DNA of 60,158 nt from Phytopseudomonas dryadis (GTDB taxonomy: Bacteria > Pseudomonadota > Gammaproteobacteria > Pseudomonadales > Pseudomonadaceae). The translations under genes were made by a program, and so were the position numbers. Of this stretch, positions 19,210 through 26,844 are shown in pieces; the stretch's first letter is position 1; every line of letters begins with the position of its first letter. Location of the stretch: assembly GCF_004327355.1 (NCBI RefSeq), contig NZ_QJUM01000035.1:1-60158 (forward strand). Direction: 5' to 3'. Below the pieces are notes generated by a model. The model saw nothing but the letters and a program-made list of their open reading frames with translations. It ran no database searches and was not told where the DNA came from.

Positions 19210-19971
19210 TTAGCGTGCGACCGGCAGTACGCCGAAGAGGGTGCGATACAGCACGCCCATGGCCACGACGAACAGTGGCACGGTCCAGATCAGACCGATA
19301 CCCAGCGGGATGGCGCTGATGGCAAGGATCAGACCGAGCAGCAGGAGCAGGCCGAATACCTTGAACCAGTGCTGAGTGATGGCCTTGCGTGACGCTTCCA
19401 TGGCTTGCCAGGGCGACAGACCACGCTCGACCACCAGCGGGGCCGCCAGCATGTAGGCAACGGAAAAGTAGATGCCCGGCAGGATAAACAGCAGGAAACC
19501 GACATAGATAAGTACCACCATCAGAACACCGGTGATAAGCAACGGCACGGTACGGCTGAAACAGCTGAAGATATCGTTGACGCTGACGGGCTGCCCGGCC
19601 GCGCGGCGAATGCCGATCATGCCCAACCCGGTGAGAATCGGATAGCACACGGCCAAGGTGAGCGCGATGGTCACGACCAGGGAAAGGAGGATCAATATCA
19701 GGCCTTCACCCAGGCCATCGAATATGTCGAAGATGACGTTGATGGGGAACGAGGCGAGGACAAAGGCTAGGTTGAAAACCAGAAGTCCGGCGAAGATCAC
19801 GCCTTTGGTGCCCTTGGTCAATTGCCAGGCTTCGCTGATCAGCGCGCCGATGCTGAAATCGTAGCCACGGCTCAGGGCTTGCTCGATGCTCGGCGCCTGA
19901 TCGTTGTTGGGCGCTTCCTGCAATTCGCTGCCGGGAACGGCATAGGGGTTCGTAGAGCTGGCGTCGCCCAT
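19210..19971 (-). CDS. Polytopic membrane protein, paralogue 2
   Basis: This 253-residue protein is the duplicate of the gene at 16389-17150. The N-terminal signature SRGYDFSIGALISEAWQLTKG and the C-terminal half (QHWFKVFGL...FGVLPVAR) are almost unchanged, while the middle helices have diverged. The reading frame is intact with the same AAGGATGA leader, so it is likely expressed. No function can be assigned. It is the only complete gene preserved between the two duplication scars. Confidence 0.8.
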   Translation of the reverse strand: MGDASSTNPYAVPGSELQEAPNNDQAPSIEQALSRGYDFSIGALISEAWQLTKGTKGVIFAGLLVFNLAFVLASFPINVIFDIFDGLGEGLILILLSLVVTIALTLAVCYPILTGLGMIGIRRAAGQPVSVNDIFSCFSRTVPLLITGVLMVVLIYVGFLLFILPGIYFSVAYMLAAPLVVERGLSPWQAMEASRKAITQHWFKVFGLLLLLGLILAISAIPLGIGLIWTVPLFVVAMGVLYRTLFGVLPVAR

Positions 19972-20045
19972 GATTCATCCTTGGCGAGTGTGAGTAAGAC
20001 TGTTTCGTAATATTAATGGTGGAGGTGGTACGCCACAAGCGCATC

Positions 20046-20380
20046 GTGATCGCGACCGGCGCCTGTGCGAACGTGTGCGTAATGCCGATCCGCTGCAGCT
20101 ATCAGGGACACCTGGCCGTTCGAGGATTATCCTGCCCGAACTGTTGTTCCGTTATCGGGCGCGAAACTTTCCCGCGACATTGAATGCGGATGAACAACAG
20201 CGCTGGCGGGATTTCTGCCGGCAGCGCCTGACCCGGCCCGAACACGGCGCGCCGAATACGCTGGCAAGTTTCGAGGCGGCGCTGAACGACGCGTTGCCGG
20301 TGGCGACGGAGCGCCAGAGAAAGGGGCTGGAAGAGTGGCGCGAGTATGCCCGGCAGTTGCGTCAGCGTTATGCGCTGTAA
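20046..20380 (+). pseudogene. sbcB 3' remnant
   Basis: About 335 bases match the end of sbcB (18424-18762). The last 222 coding bases differ at a single position, and the match continues for about 37 bases past the stop. The 5' 1.1 kb is gone, leaving a 101-codon open frame without a ribosome site. Near the left edge there are several substitutions and a small deletion. The tail is far better conserved than the neighbouring paralogue pair, which suggests recent gene conversion from sbcB. Confidence 0.9.
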
Positions 20381-20584
20381 ACGCGGCGCGATTATATCGG
20401 TGTGCTGTTCGCCGCGTTGAAAAAGGCACTTGCGTATCAGGGGTATTCGCACGGGGTGTGACGCGGTTCGCTTTCGCCGCGCGGTTTTTCAACCGTGAAG
20501 CCTCCGCCATGAGAAGTTTCCGGAAGACGTATTTTAACCTCGCGCCGCGATGGCCCGCCGGGTGGCCGCCCGGGATGGCTGGCC

Positions 20585-20615
20585 ATAAAAAAACGCCAGC
20601 GATGCTGGCGTTCTT
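20585..20615 (-). terminator. Rho-independent terminator of mvaT
   Basis: On the minus strand, AACGCCAGC-ATC-GCTGGCGTT forms a perfect nine-base stem followed directly by a run of T residues, 27 bases beyond the mvaT stop. Confidence 0.9.
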
Positions 20616-20641
20616 GTGGACTCATATCCCTGAGCGATGGA

Positions 20642-21019
20642 TCAACCCAGCAGGGTGGCCCAGCCTTCGACGGTGTCGGCGCCCCACTTGGCTTTCCACT
20701 CTTTCAGCGTCTTGTGGTTGCCGCCTTTGGTTTCGATCACTTCGCCGGTGTTCGGGTTTTTGTACTGCTTAACTTTGCGTGCGCGTTTGGTGCTGGTGGC
20801 GGCCTTGGCATTGCGCGGCGCCTTGCCAACTTTGGCTTCCGGATCGAGCAGCGCGATGATGTCGCGCAGCGACTTCTGGTATTCGCCCATCAGGGTGCGC
20901 AGCTTGCCTTCGAATTCCAGTTCTTTTTTCAGTTTATCGTCTTGCGACAGGTTCTTCAGACGCTCTTGCAGCTCTTTGATGGCTTCTTCGGTGGCACGGT
21001 ATTCATTGATCAGGGACAT
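20642..21019 (-). CDS. mvaT: H-NS-like xenogeneic silencer MvaT
   Basis: The 125-residue protein has the MvaT plan: an N-terminal coiled-coil oligomerisation region (residues 1-60, MSLINEYRATEEAIKELQER) and a C-terminal AT-hook-like DNA-binding domain (KQYKNPNTGEVIETKGGNHKTLKEWKAKWG). MvaT coats AT-rich DNA and represses horizontally acquired genes, including its own promoter. It diverges from purU across an unusually AT-rich 310-base gap, consistent with autoregulation. The SD-like TAAGGTAAG precedes the ATG. Confidence 0.97.
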   Translation of the reverse strand: MSLINEYRATEEAIKELQERLKNLSQDDKLKKELEFEGKLRTLMGEYQKSLRDIIALLDPEAKVGKAPRNAKAATSTKRARKVKQYKNPNTGEVIETKGGNHKTLKEWKAKWGADTVEGWATLLG

Positions 21020-21063
21020 GGGCTTACCTTAATTCTGTTCAGGGGAGTGGCCAAGTGTCGCTA

Positions 21064-21092
21064 ATAGTAGACAGGCACTAATTACAAGTAAA
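21064..21092 (-). promoter_or_regulatory. Sigma-70-like promoter for mvaT in an AT-rich region
   Basis: On the minus strand, TTTACT (21087-21092) and TACTAT (21064-21069) are 17 bases apart and lead to the mvaT start at 21019. The region 21020-21200 is markedly AT-rich for this genome, as expected of an MvaT-bound, autoregulated promoter. The boxes are read by eye. Confidence 0.5.
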
Positions 21093-21331
21093 CCAGTTTG
21101 TAAGGAATTGGCACAGTTAAACCAAATAAGCGTGCACCGCCGCGCCCGAACAACGGATTTATTGGCGGCTGTAATAGCGACACTTATTAAACCCGCCACG
21201 GCCCTCGGCGTTGCGGCGGGACGGCGAACATGCGCGACGAGCCGCGGCCCCGGCCAATTGCCACAGGAATACTGCAGTTTTTTCTTGGTGTGGCTAAAAT
21301 GCGCGACTTTGCTCATTTCCTGGAGTTGCTC

Positions 21332-22183
21332 ATGCGCACTTTTCGGCTGGTCATCGCCTGCCCGGACCGCGTCGGTATCGTGGCCAAGGTCAGTAACTTT
21401 CTGGCGACCTACAACGGCTGGATCACCGAGGCGAGCCATCACTCGGACACGCAGAGCGGCTGGTTCTTCATGCGCCACGAGATTCGCGCCGACTCGCTGC
21501 CTTTCGATCTCGATGGCTTCAGGCAGGCGTTTTCGCCGATCGCCCGCGAGTTCTCCATGGAGTGGCGAGTCACCGATTCGGCGCAGAAGAAACGCGTGGT
21601 GCTGATGGCCAGTCGCGAGTCGCACTGTCTGGCGGATCTGCTGCACCGCTGGCACAGCAACGAGCTGGACTGCGAGATTCCCTGCGTCATCTCCAACCAC
21701 GACGACCTGCGCAGCATGGTCGAATGGCACGGTATCCCGTTCATCCACGTGCCGGTCGACGCGCAGAACAAGCAACCGGCCTTCGACGAGGTCTCGCGTC
21801 TGGTCGAGGAGCACCGGGCCGATGTGATCGTGCTGGCGCGTTACATGCAGATCCTGCCGCCCAAGCTGTGCCAGGACTATGCCCAGCGGGTGATCAACAT
21901 CCACCACAGCTTCCTGCCGTCCTTCGTCGGCGCCAAGCCCTATCATCAGGCTTCATTGCGCGGCGTCAAGTTGATCGGCGCCACCTCGCATTATGTTACC
22001 GAGGAGCTGGATGCCGGCCCGATCATCGAGCAGGACGTGGTGCGTGTCAGCCACCGCGAAAGCATCGAGGAGATGGTGCGTCTGGGCAAGGATGTGGAAA
22101 AGATGGTGCTTTCCCGCGGACTGCGCTATCACTTGGAAGACCGGGTATTGGTGCACAACAACAAGACCGTCGTATTCGATTGA
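21332..22183 (+). CDS. purU: Formyltetrahydrofolate deformylase
   Basis: PurU hydrolyses 10-formyl-tetrahydrofolate to formate and tetrahydrofolate, balancing one-carbon units and supplying formate for purine synthesis. The 283-residue protein has an N-terminal ACT domain (MRTFRLVIACPDRVGIVAKVSNFL) and a formyl-transferase-like domain with NIHHSFLPSFVGAKPYHQA and the ELDAGPII segment that carries the catalytic aspartate. The start at 21332 gives the standard N-terminus with a TGGAG site upstream. It is next to mvaT, as in other pseudomonads. Confidence 0.95.
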   Translation: MRTFRLVIACPDRVGIVAKVSNFLATYNGWITEASHHSDTQSGWFFMRHEIRADSLPFDLDGFRQAFSPIAREFSMEWRVTDSAQKKRVVLMASRESHCLADLLHRWHSNELDCEIPCVISNHDDLRSMVEWHGIPFIHVPVDAQNKQPAFDEVSRLVEEHRADVIVLARYMQILPPKLCQDYAQRVINIHHSFLPSFVGAKPYHQASLRGVKLIGATSHYVTEELDAGPIIEQDVVRVSHRESIEEMVRLGKDVEKMVLSRGLRYHLEDRVLVHNNKTVVFD

Positions 22184-22211
22184 TCCGTCCGACCGTTCGC
22201 ATTAGGAGTTC

Positions 22212-22649
22212 ATGTTCATGCTCAAGTCCGTCAAGGTGCGCGATTACATGACCCGTCACCTGGTGACTTTTCGTGCCGATACCGACCTGTTCACCGCCAT
22301 CGACCGCTTGCTGGAGCACCGTATTTCCGGGGCCCCGGTGGTCGATGCCCAGGGCCGCCTGATCGGTCTGCTGTCGGAAGGCGACTGCCTGCGCGGCATT
22401 CTCTCGGGTGCCTACTACGAGTCGATCGGTGGGGACATCAGCTCCTACATGACCACCCAGGTCGAGACGACCTCTCCCGAGGCGGACATCATCGATATTT
22501 CCGAGCGCTTTCTGCAGGGGCGGCGTCGGCGCATCCCGGTGGTGGAGGGCGGCAAGCTGATCGGCCAGATCAGCCGCCACGATGTGCTGCGCGCGGTGAA
22601 GGAATTCGCCCAGCATGAGCAGGGCCACCGTTCGCGCGGCCATGAGTGA
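22212..22649 (+). CDS. Protein with two CBS domains
   Basis: The 145-residue protein consists of two CBS domains (about residues 8-65 and 75-135; VRDYMTRHLVTFRADTDLFTAI and ISSYMTTQVETTSPEADIIDI). CBS pairs bind adenine nucleotides and usually regulate a partner enzyme or channel; no effector domain is fused here. An AGGAG site precedes the ATG. It follows purU by 28 bases and overlaps the next small gene, so the three probably form an operon. Confidence 0.88.
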   Translation: MFMLKSVKVRDYMTRHLVTFRADTDLFTAIDRLLEHRISGAPVVDAQGRLIGLLSEGDCLRGILSGAYYESIGGDISSYMTTQVETTSPEADIIDISERFLQGRRRRIPVVEGGKLIGQISRHDVLRAVKEFAQHEQGHRSRGHE

Positions 22650-22818
22650 CGCCCCCCGCGACCGCGCCGCCGCGCAGCCGCCGGCGACGCTCGGAGAAGG
22701 CTGCGTGCGCCGCTACGACCCCGAGGCCCTGACCGAGGAGGATGGCGCCGACTTCGCCGAGGCCGCCGAGCTGTGGCAGCGCCTGCAGCGCGAGCAGGAA
22801 CCCGCGGGGGAGAAATAG
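22642..22818 (+). CDS. Small acidic hypothetical protein
   Basis: A 58-residue soluble protein rich in Asp, Glu and Ala (YDPEALTEEDGADFAEAAELWQRLQ). Its ATG overlaps the stop of the CBS gene (ATGAGTGA), which argues for coupled translation and a real gene. I do not recognise a family. It ends 22 bases before the stop of the convergent chemoreceptor gene. Confidence 0.6.
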   Translation: MSDAPRDRAAAQPPATLGEGCVRRYDPEALTEEDGADFAEAAELWQRLQREQEPAGEK

Positions 22819-22839
22819 CCCCCGCAGGCTTCTTTCCTG

Positions 22840-24735
22840 TCAGATGCGGAAGCTGTCGACCAGCTGTTTCAGGCGCGCGGCCTGCCGTTCCAGATCGGCG
22901 CAGGCGTGCAGGGTCGCCTGCAGGTTTTCCACGCCTTCCTGGTTGAGGGTGTTGATTTCGGTGATATCCATATTCAGGGCCTCGATCACCGAGGTCTGTT
23001 CCTCGGTGGCGGTGGCCACCGACTGGTTCATGCCGTCGATCTCGCCGATTCTCGTGGTGACGCTGCCCAGGCGTTCGCCGGCCTGGTTGGCGACTGCCAC
23101 GCTCTGTTCGCTGTAGCGCTGGCTTTCGGTCATGCTGGTGACCGACTCGCGAGAGCCGACCTGCAGTTCCTCGATCATCTTCTCGATTTCCTGCGCCGAC
23201 TCCTGGGTGCGGTGGGCCAGGTTGCGCACCTCGTCGGCCACCACGGCGAAGCCGCGGCCGGCTTCGCCCGCGCGTGCGGCCTCGATGGCGGCGTTCAGGG
23301 CGAGCAGGTTGGTCTGCTGGGAAATGCTCTTGATCACCTCGAGGATCTGGCCGATATCCGCCGTCTTGCCGTTGAGCATCTCGATCTTGGCGCAGGCATC
23401 GCTGACCTTGCCCGACAGCTCGCTCATGGACTGGATCGCCTGTTGCACCACCCTGCCGCCGTCCTCGGCCTGATGGCGGGCGTCGGAGGCCTGGCTCGAC
23501 GCGTCGGCGGCGTTGCGGGCGATTTCCTGGGCGGCGGCGCCGAGCTCGTTGATCGCCGCTGCCACGCTGTTGGTGCGGCTGCTCTGCTCGTCGGAGTTGC
23601 TCATGGACGAGTTGGAGGCATTGAGCACCAGCCGGGCCACCTCGTTGACCTGGGCCGTCGCCGAGGACACCTCGCGGATGGAGCCGTGGATACGCTCGAC
23701 GAAGTGGTTGAACGAACGGGCCAGGGCGCCGAACTCGTCGTTGGAGTGGATGGTCAGGCGTTTGGTCAGGTCGCCTTCGCCCTGGGCGATGTCCTCCATG
23801 GCCTTGCCCATGGTGTTCAGCGGCTGCATCAACACGCGGATCAGCAGGCCGAGCAGGGCGATGATCAGCGCCACGGCGATCAGCGTGGCGACGGCCGCCG
23901 ACAGGCGGAATTCATCCAGGGCCGCATAGGCCAGCCCCTTGTCGACGGACAGGCCGACGAACCATTCGACGTCGGGCAGGCCTTTGACCGGGGCGAAGGT
24001 CAGCAGGCGCGCCTGGCCAGCCTGGTCGACCTCGGTGAGCTGGCTGTCGAGGCCGATGCTCGTGTCGGGATACAGTTCGCGCAGGTTCTTCATCACCAGC
24101 TCGCCCTCGGGGTGAACCAGCACGGTGCCATCCTTGCTGACCAGGAAGGCATAGCCGAGATCGCCGAGGTCGATGGCGTTGATGATCCTGACCAGGGTAT
24201 CCAGGCTCACATCGCCACCGGCGATGCCGAAGGGCTTGCCGTCGGCGCCACGCACGGGGGCGATGGGCGAGATCACCAGGGTGTTGGTGATCTGGTCGAC
24301 ATAGGGCGGCGTGAGGATGCTGCGATTGCTGCGCGCGGTATCCTGGTACCAGGGACGCGTGCGCGGATCGTATCCGGCCGCCATCTGCGCGGGCGGGCTG
24401 GCGAGGAAGCGGCCATCGCTCTGCAGGCCGACGTAGGTGGAGAGGAACGCGCTTTTGTATACCGGCCTGGCGATGACCTCCTGCAGGTCGCCACGCTCGA
24501 TGGCCAGCTCCAGGTTCTGCGCCATGCTCTCGATCAGCAGGACGCGCCCCGACAGCCAGCTCTCGATGTTGCCGGCCGCCGCCGTGCTGGCCTGGCTCAG
24601 GTTGGCCTGGAGGCCCTGGTGGATGCTGGTACGCTGCCGGGTGTCGTTGTACAGGCTGAACAGGGCGAAGGCGAGCGTGACGACCAGGGTCGCGGCCAGC
24701 AGGATTTTATGGCTGAACTGCAGGTTTCTCATCAT
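22840..24735 (-). CDS. Methyl-accepting chemotaxis protein, PctA/B/C-type amino-acid sensor
   Basis: The 631-residue receptor has an N-terminal membrane helix (about 10-28), a periplasmic double-Cache domain, a second helix (about 280-305), a HAMP domain and a cytoplasmic signalling domain with the conserved hairpin tip around ISQQTNLLALNAAIEAARAGE. The amino-acid-binding residues of PctA are all present with an offset of one or two: Tyr122, Arg127, Trp129, Tyr130, Tyr145, Asp147, Asp175. It therefore most likely senses L-amino acids and drives chemotaxis. No C-terminal methyltransferase-tethering pentapeptide is present. Location near purU matches the pct locus of P. aeruginosa, but which paralogue it matches is not clear. 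Confidence 0.9.
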   Translation of the reverse strand: MMRNLQFSHKILLAATLVVTLAFALFSLYNDTRQRTSIHQGLQANLSQASTAAAGNIESWLSGRVLLIESMAQNLELAIERGDLQEVIARPVYKSAFLSTYVGLQSDGRFLASPPAQMAAGYDPRTRPWYQDTARSNRSILTPPYVDQITNTLVISPIAPVRGADGKPFGIAGGDVSLDTLVRIINAIDLGDLGYAFLVSKDGTVLVHPEGELVMKNLRELYPDTSIGLDSQLTEVDQAGQARLLTFAPVKGLPDVEWFVGLSVDKGLAYAALDEFRLSAAVATLIAVALIIALLGLLIRVLMQPLNTMGKAMEDIAQGEGDLTKRLTIHSNDEFGALARSFNHFVERIHGSIREVSSATAQVNEVARLVLNASNSSMSNSDEQSSRTNSVAAAINELGAAAQEIARNAADASSQASDARHQAEDGGRVVQQAIQSMSELSGKVSDACAKIEMLNGKTADIGQILEVIKSISQQTNLLALNAAIEAARAGEAGRGFAVVADEVRNLAHRTQESAQEIEKMIEELQVGSRESVTSMTESQRYSEQSVAVANQAGERLGSVTTRIGEIDGMNQSVATATEEQTSVIEALNMDITEINTLNQEGVENLQATLHACADLERQAARLKQLVDSFRI

Positions 24736-24899
24736 GGTGTCTTGCGTCCGGAGTTATCTGGAATCAGTCTTGTCGTGCGCACCAGGGCCTGAGTGGCCGC
24801 CCTGTGGATGCTGCACGGAGGGGGCGAGGGTCATTCGTCCATGGTCTGGCGCCTGTATCGGCATCAGGGCGGTAAAGCTTAACTTCAGGGAGTCACAGT

Positions 24900-26393
24900 A
24901 TGTCTTCGACGCCGCAGTTCATTTTGGGGGCCGGCAGCGATGGCCAGCCCATTGGCCAGTCGTTACGCCTGGCCAACCGCCATGGCCTGATCGCCGGGGC
25001 GACCGGCACCGGCAAGACGGTGACCCTGCAGCGCCTGATCGAGACCTTCAGCGATGCCGGCGTGGCGGTATTCGCCGCCGACGTCAAGGGCGATCTGTGC
25101 GGCCTGGGGGCGCTGGGCGCCCCCCAGGGCAAGATCGCCGAGCGCATCGCCAGCATGCCCTGGCTGGAACACCGGCCGCAGGCCTATCCGCTGACGCTGT
25201 GGGATGTGCACGGGCAGAGCGGGCACCCGCTGCGCACCACCCTGAGCGAGATGGGTCCCCTGCTGCTCGGCGCCTTGCTGGAGCTGACCGACAGCCAGCA
25301 GGCGGCGCTCTATGCGGCGTTCAAGGTCGCCGACCGCGAAGGCCTGCTGCTGCTCGACCTGAAGGATCTCAAGGCGCTGCTGAGCCACCTCAAGGATCAT
25401 CCGCAGGTGCTCGGTGCGGACAGCGCGCTGTTCACCAATACCTCGGCGCAAGCGCTGTTGCGGCGTCTGGCGGGCCTCGAGCAGCAAGGCGCCGAAGCCC
25501 TGTTCGGCGAGCCGGCGCTGCAACTGGAGGACATCCTGCACCCGGATCGCGACGGGCGTGGCCGTATCCACCTGCTCGATGCCAGCCGCCTGGTGCACGA
25601 GGCGCCCAAGGTCTATGCGACGTTCCTGCTCTGGTTGCTGGCCGAACTGTTCGAACAACTGCCGGAGCGGGGGGATGCCGACAAGCCGCTGCTGGCGCTG
25701 TTCTTCGACGAGGCGCACCTGTTGTTCGCCGATACGCCGAAGGCCCTGCAAGAGCGCCTGGAGCAGGTGGTGCGGCTGATTCGCTCCAAGGGCGTCGGGG
25801 TGTATTTCGTCACCCAGTCGCCGGGGGATCTGCCGGACGACGTACTGGCTCAACTCGGTCTGCGCATTCAGCACGGCTTGCGCGCCTTCACGGCCAGGGA
25901 GCAGAAAGCCTTGCGTGCCGTCGCGGACGGTTTCCGCCCCAACCCGGCTTTCAGCAGCCTGGCGGTACTGACCGAACTCGGCATCGGTGAAGCGCTGGTG
26001 GGAACCCTGGAGGACAAGGGAACCCCGGCGATGGTGCAGCGGGTGGCCATCGCGCCGCCGCAGTCGCGTATCGGCCCGCTGAGCGAGGACGAGCGCTCCG
26101 CACTGGTGCGCCAGTCACCCTTGGCCGGCCGTTACGACAAGCCCTTCGACCGGGAGTCGGCCTACGAGATTCTCACCGCCCGGGCAGCCAGGGCCAGCGC
26201 CGAGGCGGTCGAGCAGACCACGGCCGGCAAGGCGGGCAAGGAGCGGACGGGTAGCGCTGGTACGGCCGGCGAGTTTCTTGGCGGGCTCGCCAGTCAGGCC
26301 ATGAAGACCGCGGTGCGCCAGGTCGCCAACCAACTGGGTCGGCAACTGGTTCGTGGCCTCCTGGGTTCGCTGTCGGGCAGCAAGCGGCGTTAG
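24900..26393 (+). CDS. yjgR: HerA-like ATPase, DUF853 family
   Basis: The 497-residue protein has Walker A GATGTGKT (residues 33-40) preceded by the HerA-type GLIAG strand, and Walker B LLALFFDEAHLLF. It corresponds to E. coli YjgR, a HerA/FtsK-like ATPase of unknown role. The C-terminal 60 residues are a basic, Ala/Gly-rich tail with a possible amphipathic helix (AMKTAVRQVANQLGRQLVRGLLGS). It lies alone, divergent from the chemoreceptor gene. The 164-base gap has no marked signal. Confidence 0.9.
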   Translation: MSSTPQFILGAGSDGQPIGQSLRLANRHGLIAGATGTGKTVTLQRLIETFSDAGVAVFAADVKGDLCGLGALGAPQGKIAERIASMPWLEHRPQAYPLTLWDVHGQSGHPLRTTLSEMGPLLLGALLELTDSQQAALYAAFKVADREGLLLLDLKDLKALLSHLKDHPQVLGADSALFTNTSAQALLRRLAGLEQQGAEALFGEPALQLEDILHPDRDGRGRIHLLDASRLVHEAPKVYATFLLWLLAELFEQLPERGDADKPLLALFFDEAHLLFADTPKALQERLEQVVRLIRSKGVGVYFVTQSPGDLPDDVLAQLGLRIQHGLRAFTAREQKALRAVADGFRPNPAFSSLAVLTELGIGEALVGTLEDKGTPAMVQRVAIAPPQSRIGPLSEDERSALVRQSPLAGRYDKPFDRESAYEILTARAARASAEAVEQTTAGKAGKERTGSAGTAGEFLGGLASQAMKTAVRQVANQLGRQLVRGLLGSLSGSKRR

Positions 26394-26424
26394 GCAATAC
26401 CGGGCCTGTGGTTGCCCGGTAGCG

Positions 26425-26649
26425 CTAAAGGCTGGCGTTGTCGGTCTTGGCGGACAGATCTTTTTCGATCTTCTCGATTTCTTTTTCGAATGCCTGGTCG
26501 AGCAGGCTGGCTTTCTTGCGCCACGGCTTGCGTTCCGGATCCGGTTGAGCGGCGTAGGTGATGACTTCACCGCCGTATACATCCTTGTAACGCTGCGCCT
26601 GGCGCTCGAGTTCGGCGCGCAGTTCGTCTTTCGTCACGTTATTACCCAT
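26425..26649 (-). CDS. Small conserved hypothetical protein
   Basis: A 74-residue charged protein, predicted helical over most of its length (ELRAELERQAQRYKDVY; LLDQAFEKEIEKIEKDLS), with no membrane segment. It reads as genuine protein by composition and codon pattern but I cannot assign a family. Its 5' leader holds a perfect small hairpin at 26676-26695. It is convergent with yjgR, 31 bases apart. Confidence 0.6.
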   Translation of the reverse strand: MGNNVTKDELRAELERQAQRYKDVYGGEVITYAAQPDPERKPWRKKASLLDQAFEKEIEKIEKDLSAKTDNASL

Positions 26650-26675
26650 GGTTTCTATATGGAGAGGGCGACAAC

Positions 26676-26695
26676 GTAAGACCGGGCGGTCTTAC
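26676..26695. promoter_or_regulatory. Perfect 8-bp inverted repeat in the leader of the 74-residue gene
   Basis: GTAAGACC and GGTCTTAC flank a four-base GGGC loop, 27 bases upstream of the start at 26649. It could be a repressor operator or an mRNA leader hairpin. No homologous site was seen elsewhere in the window. Confidence 0.4.
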
Positions 26696-26764
26696 TGCTA
26701 CGGTCGCCACTTGCGTTTGAAGCGTCCAGCCCCGCCAAGTTCCGGAAATATCCTGGAAGTTATT

Positions 26765-26813
26765 TCGCTAACTTTGCGGGAGGGCGTCTGATTATCGCCA
26801 AAGTTCAGCGAAA
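26765..26813 (-). other. Long-loop inverted repeat after the aldose-epimerase gene
   Basis: TTCGCTAACTTTG (26765-26777) pairs with CAAAGTTCAGCGAA (26800-26813) apart from one bulged base, with a 22-base loop. It begins 32 bases beyond the epimerase stop (26845) and has no T run, so it could be a weak terminator, an mRNA 3' end or an operator. Confidence 0.35.
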
Positions 26814-26844
26814 GTCCAATGAGTGCAGCATTCTTTATCGGCGC

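Noticed and set aside
20075..20380. A 101-codon ORF as a stand-alone gene
   Set aside because: It is the sbcB C-terminus without the exonuclease domain or a ribosome site.
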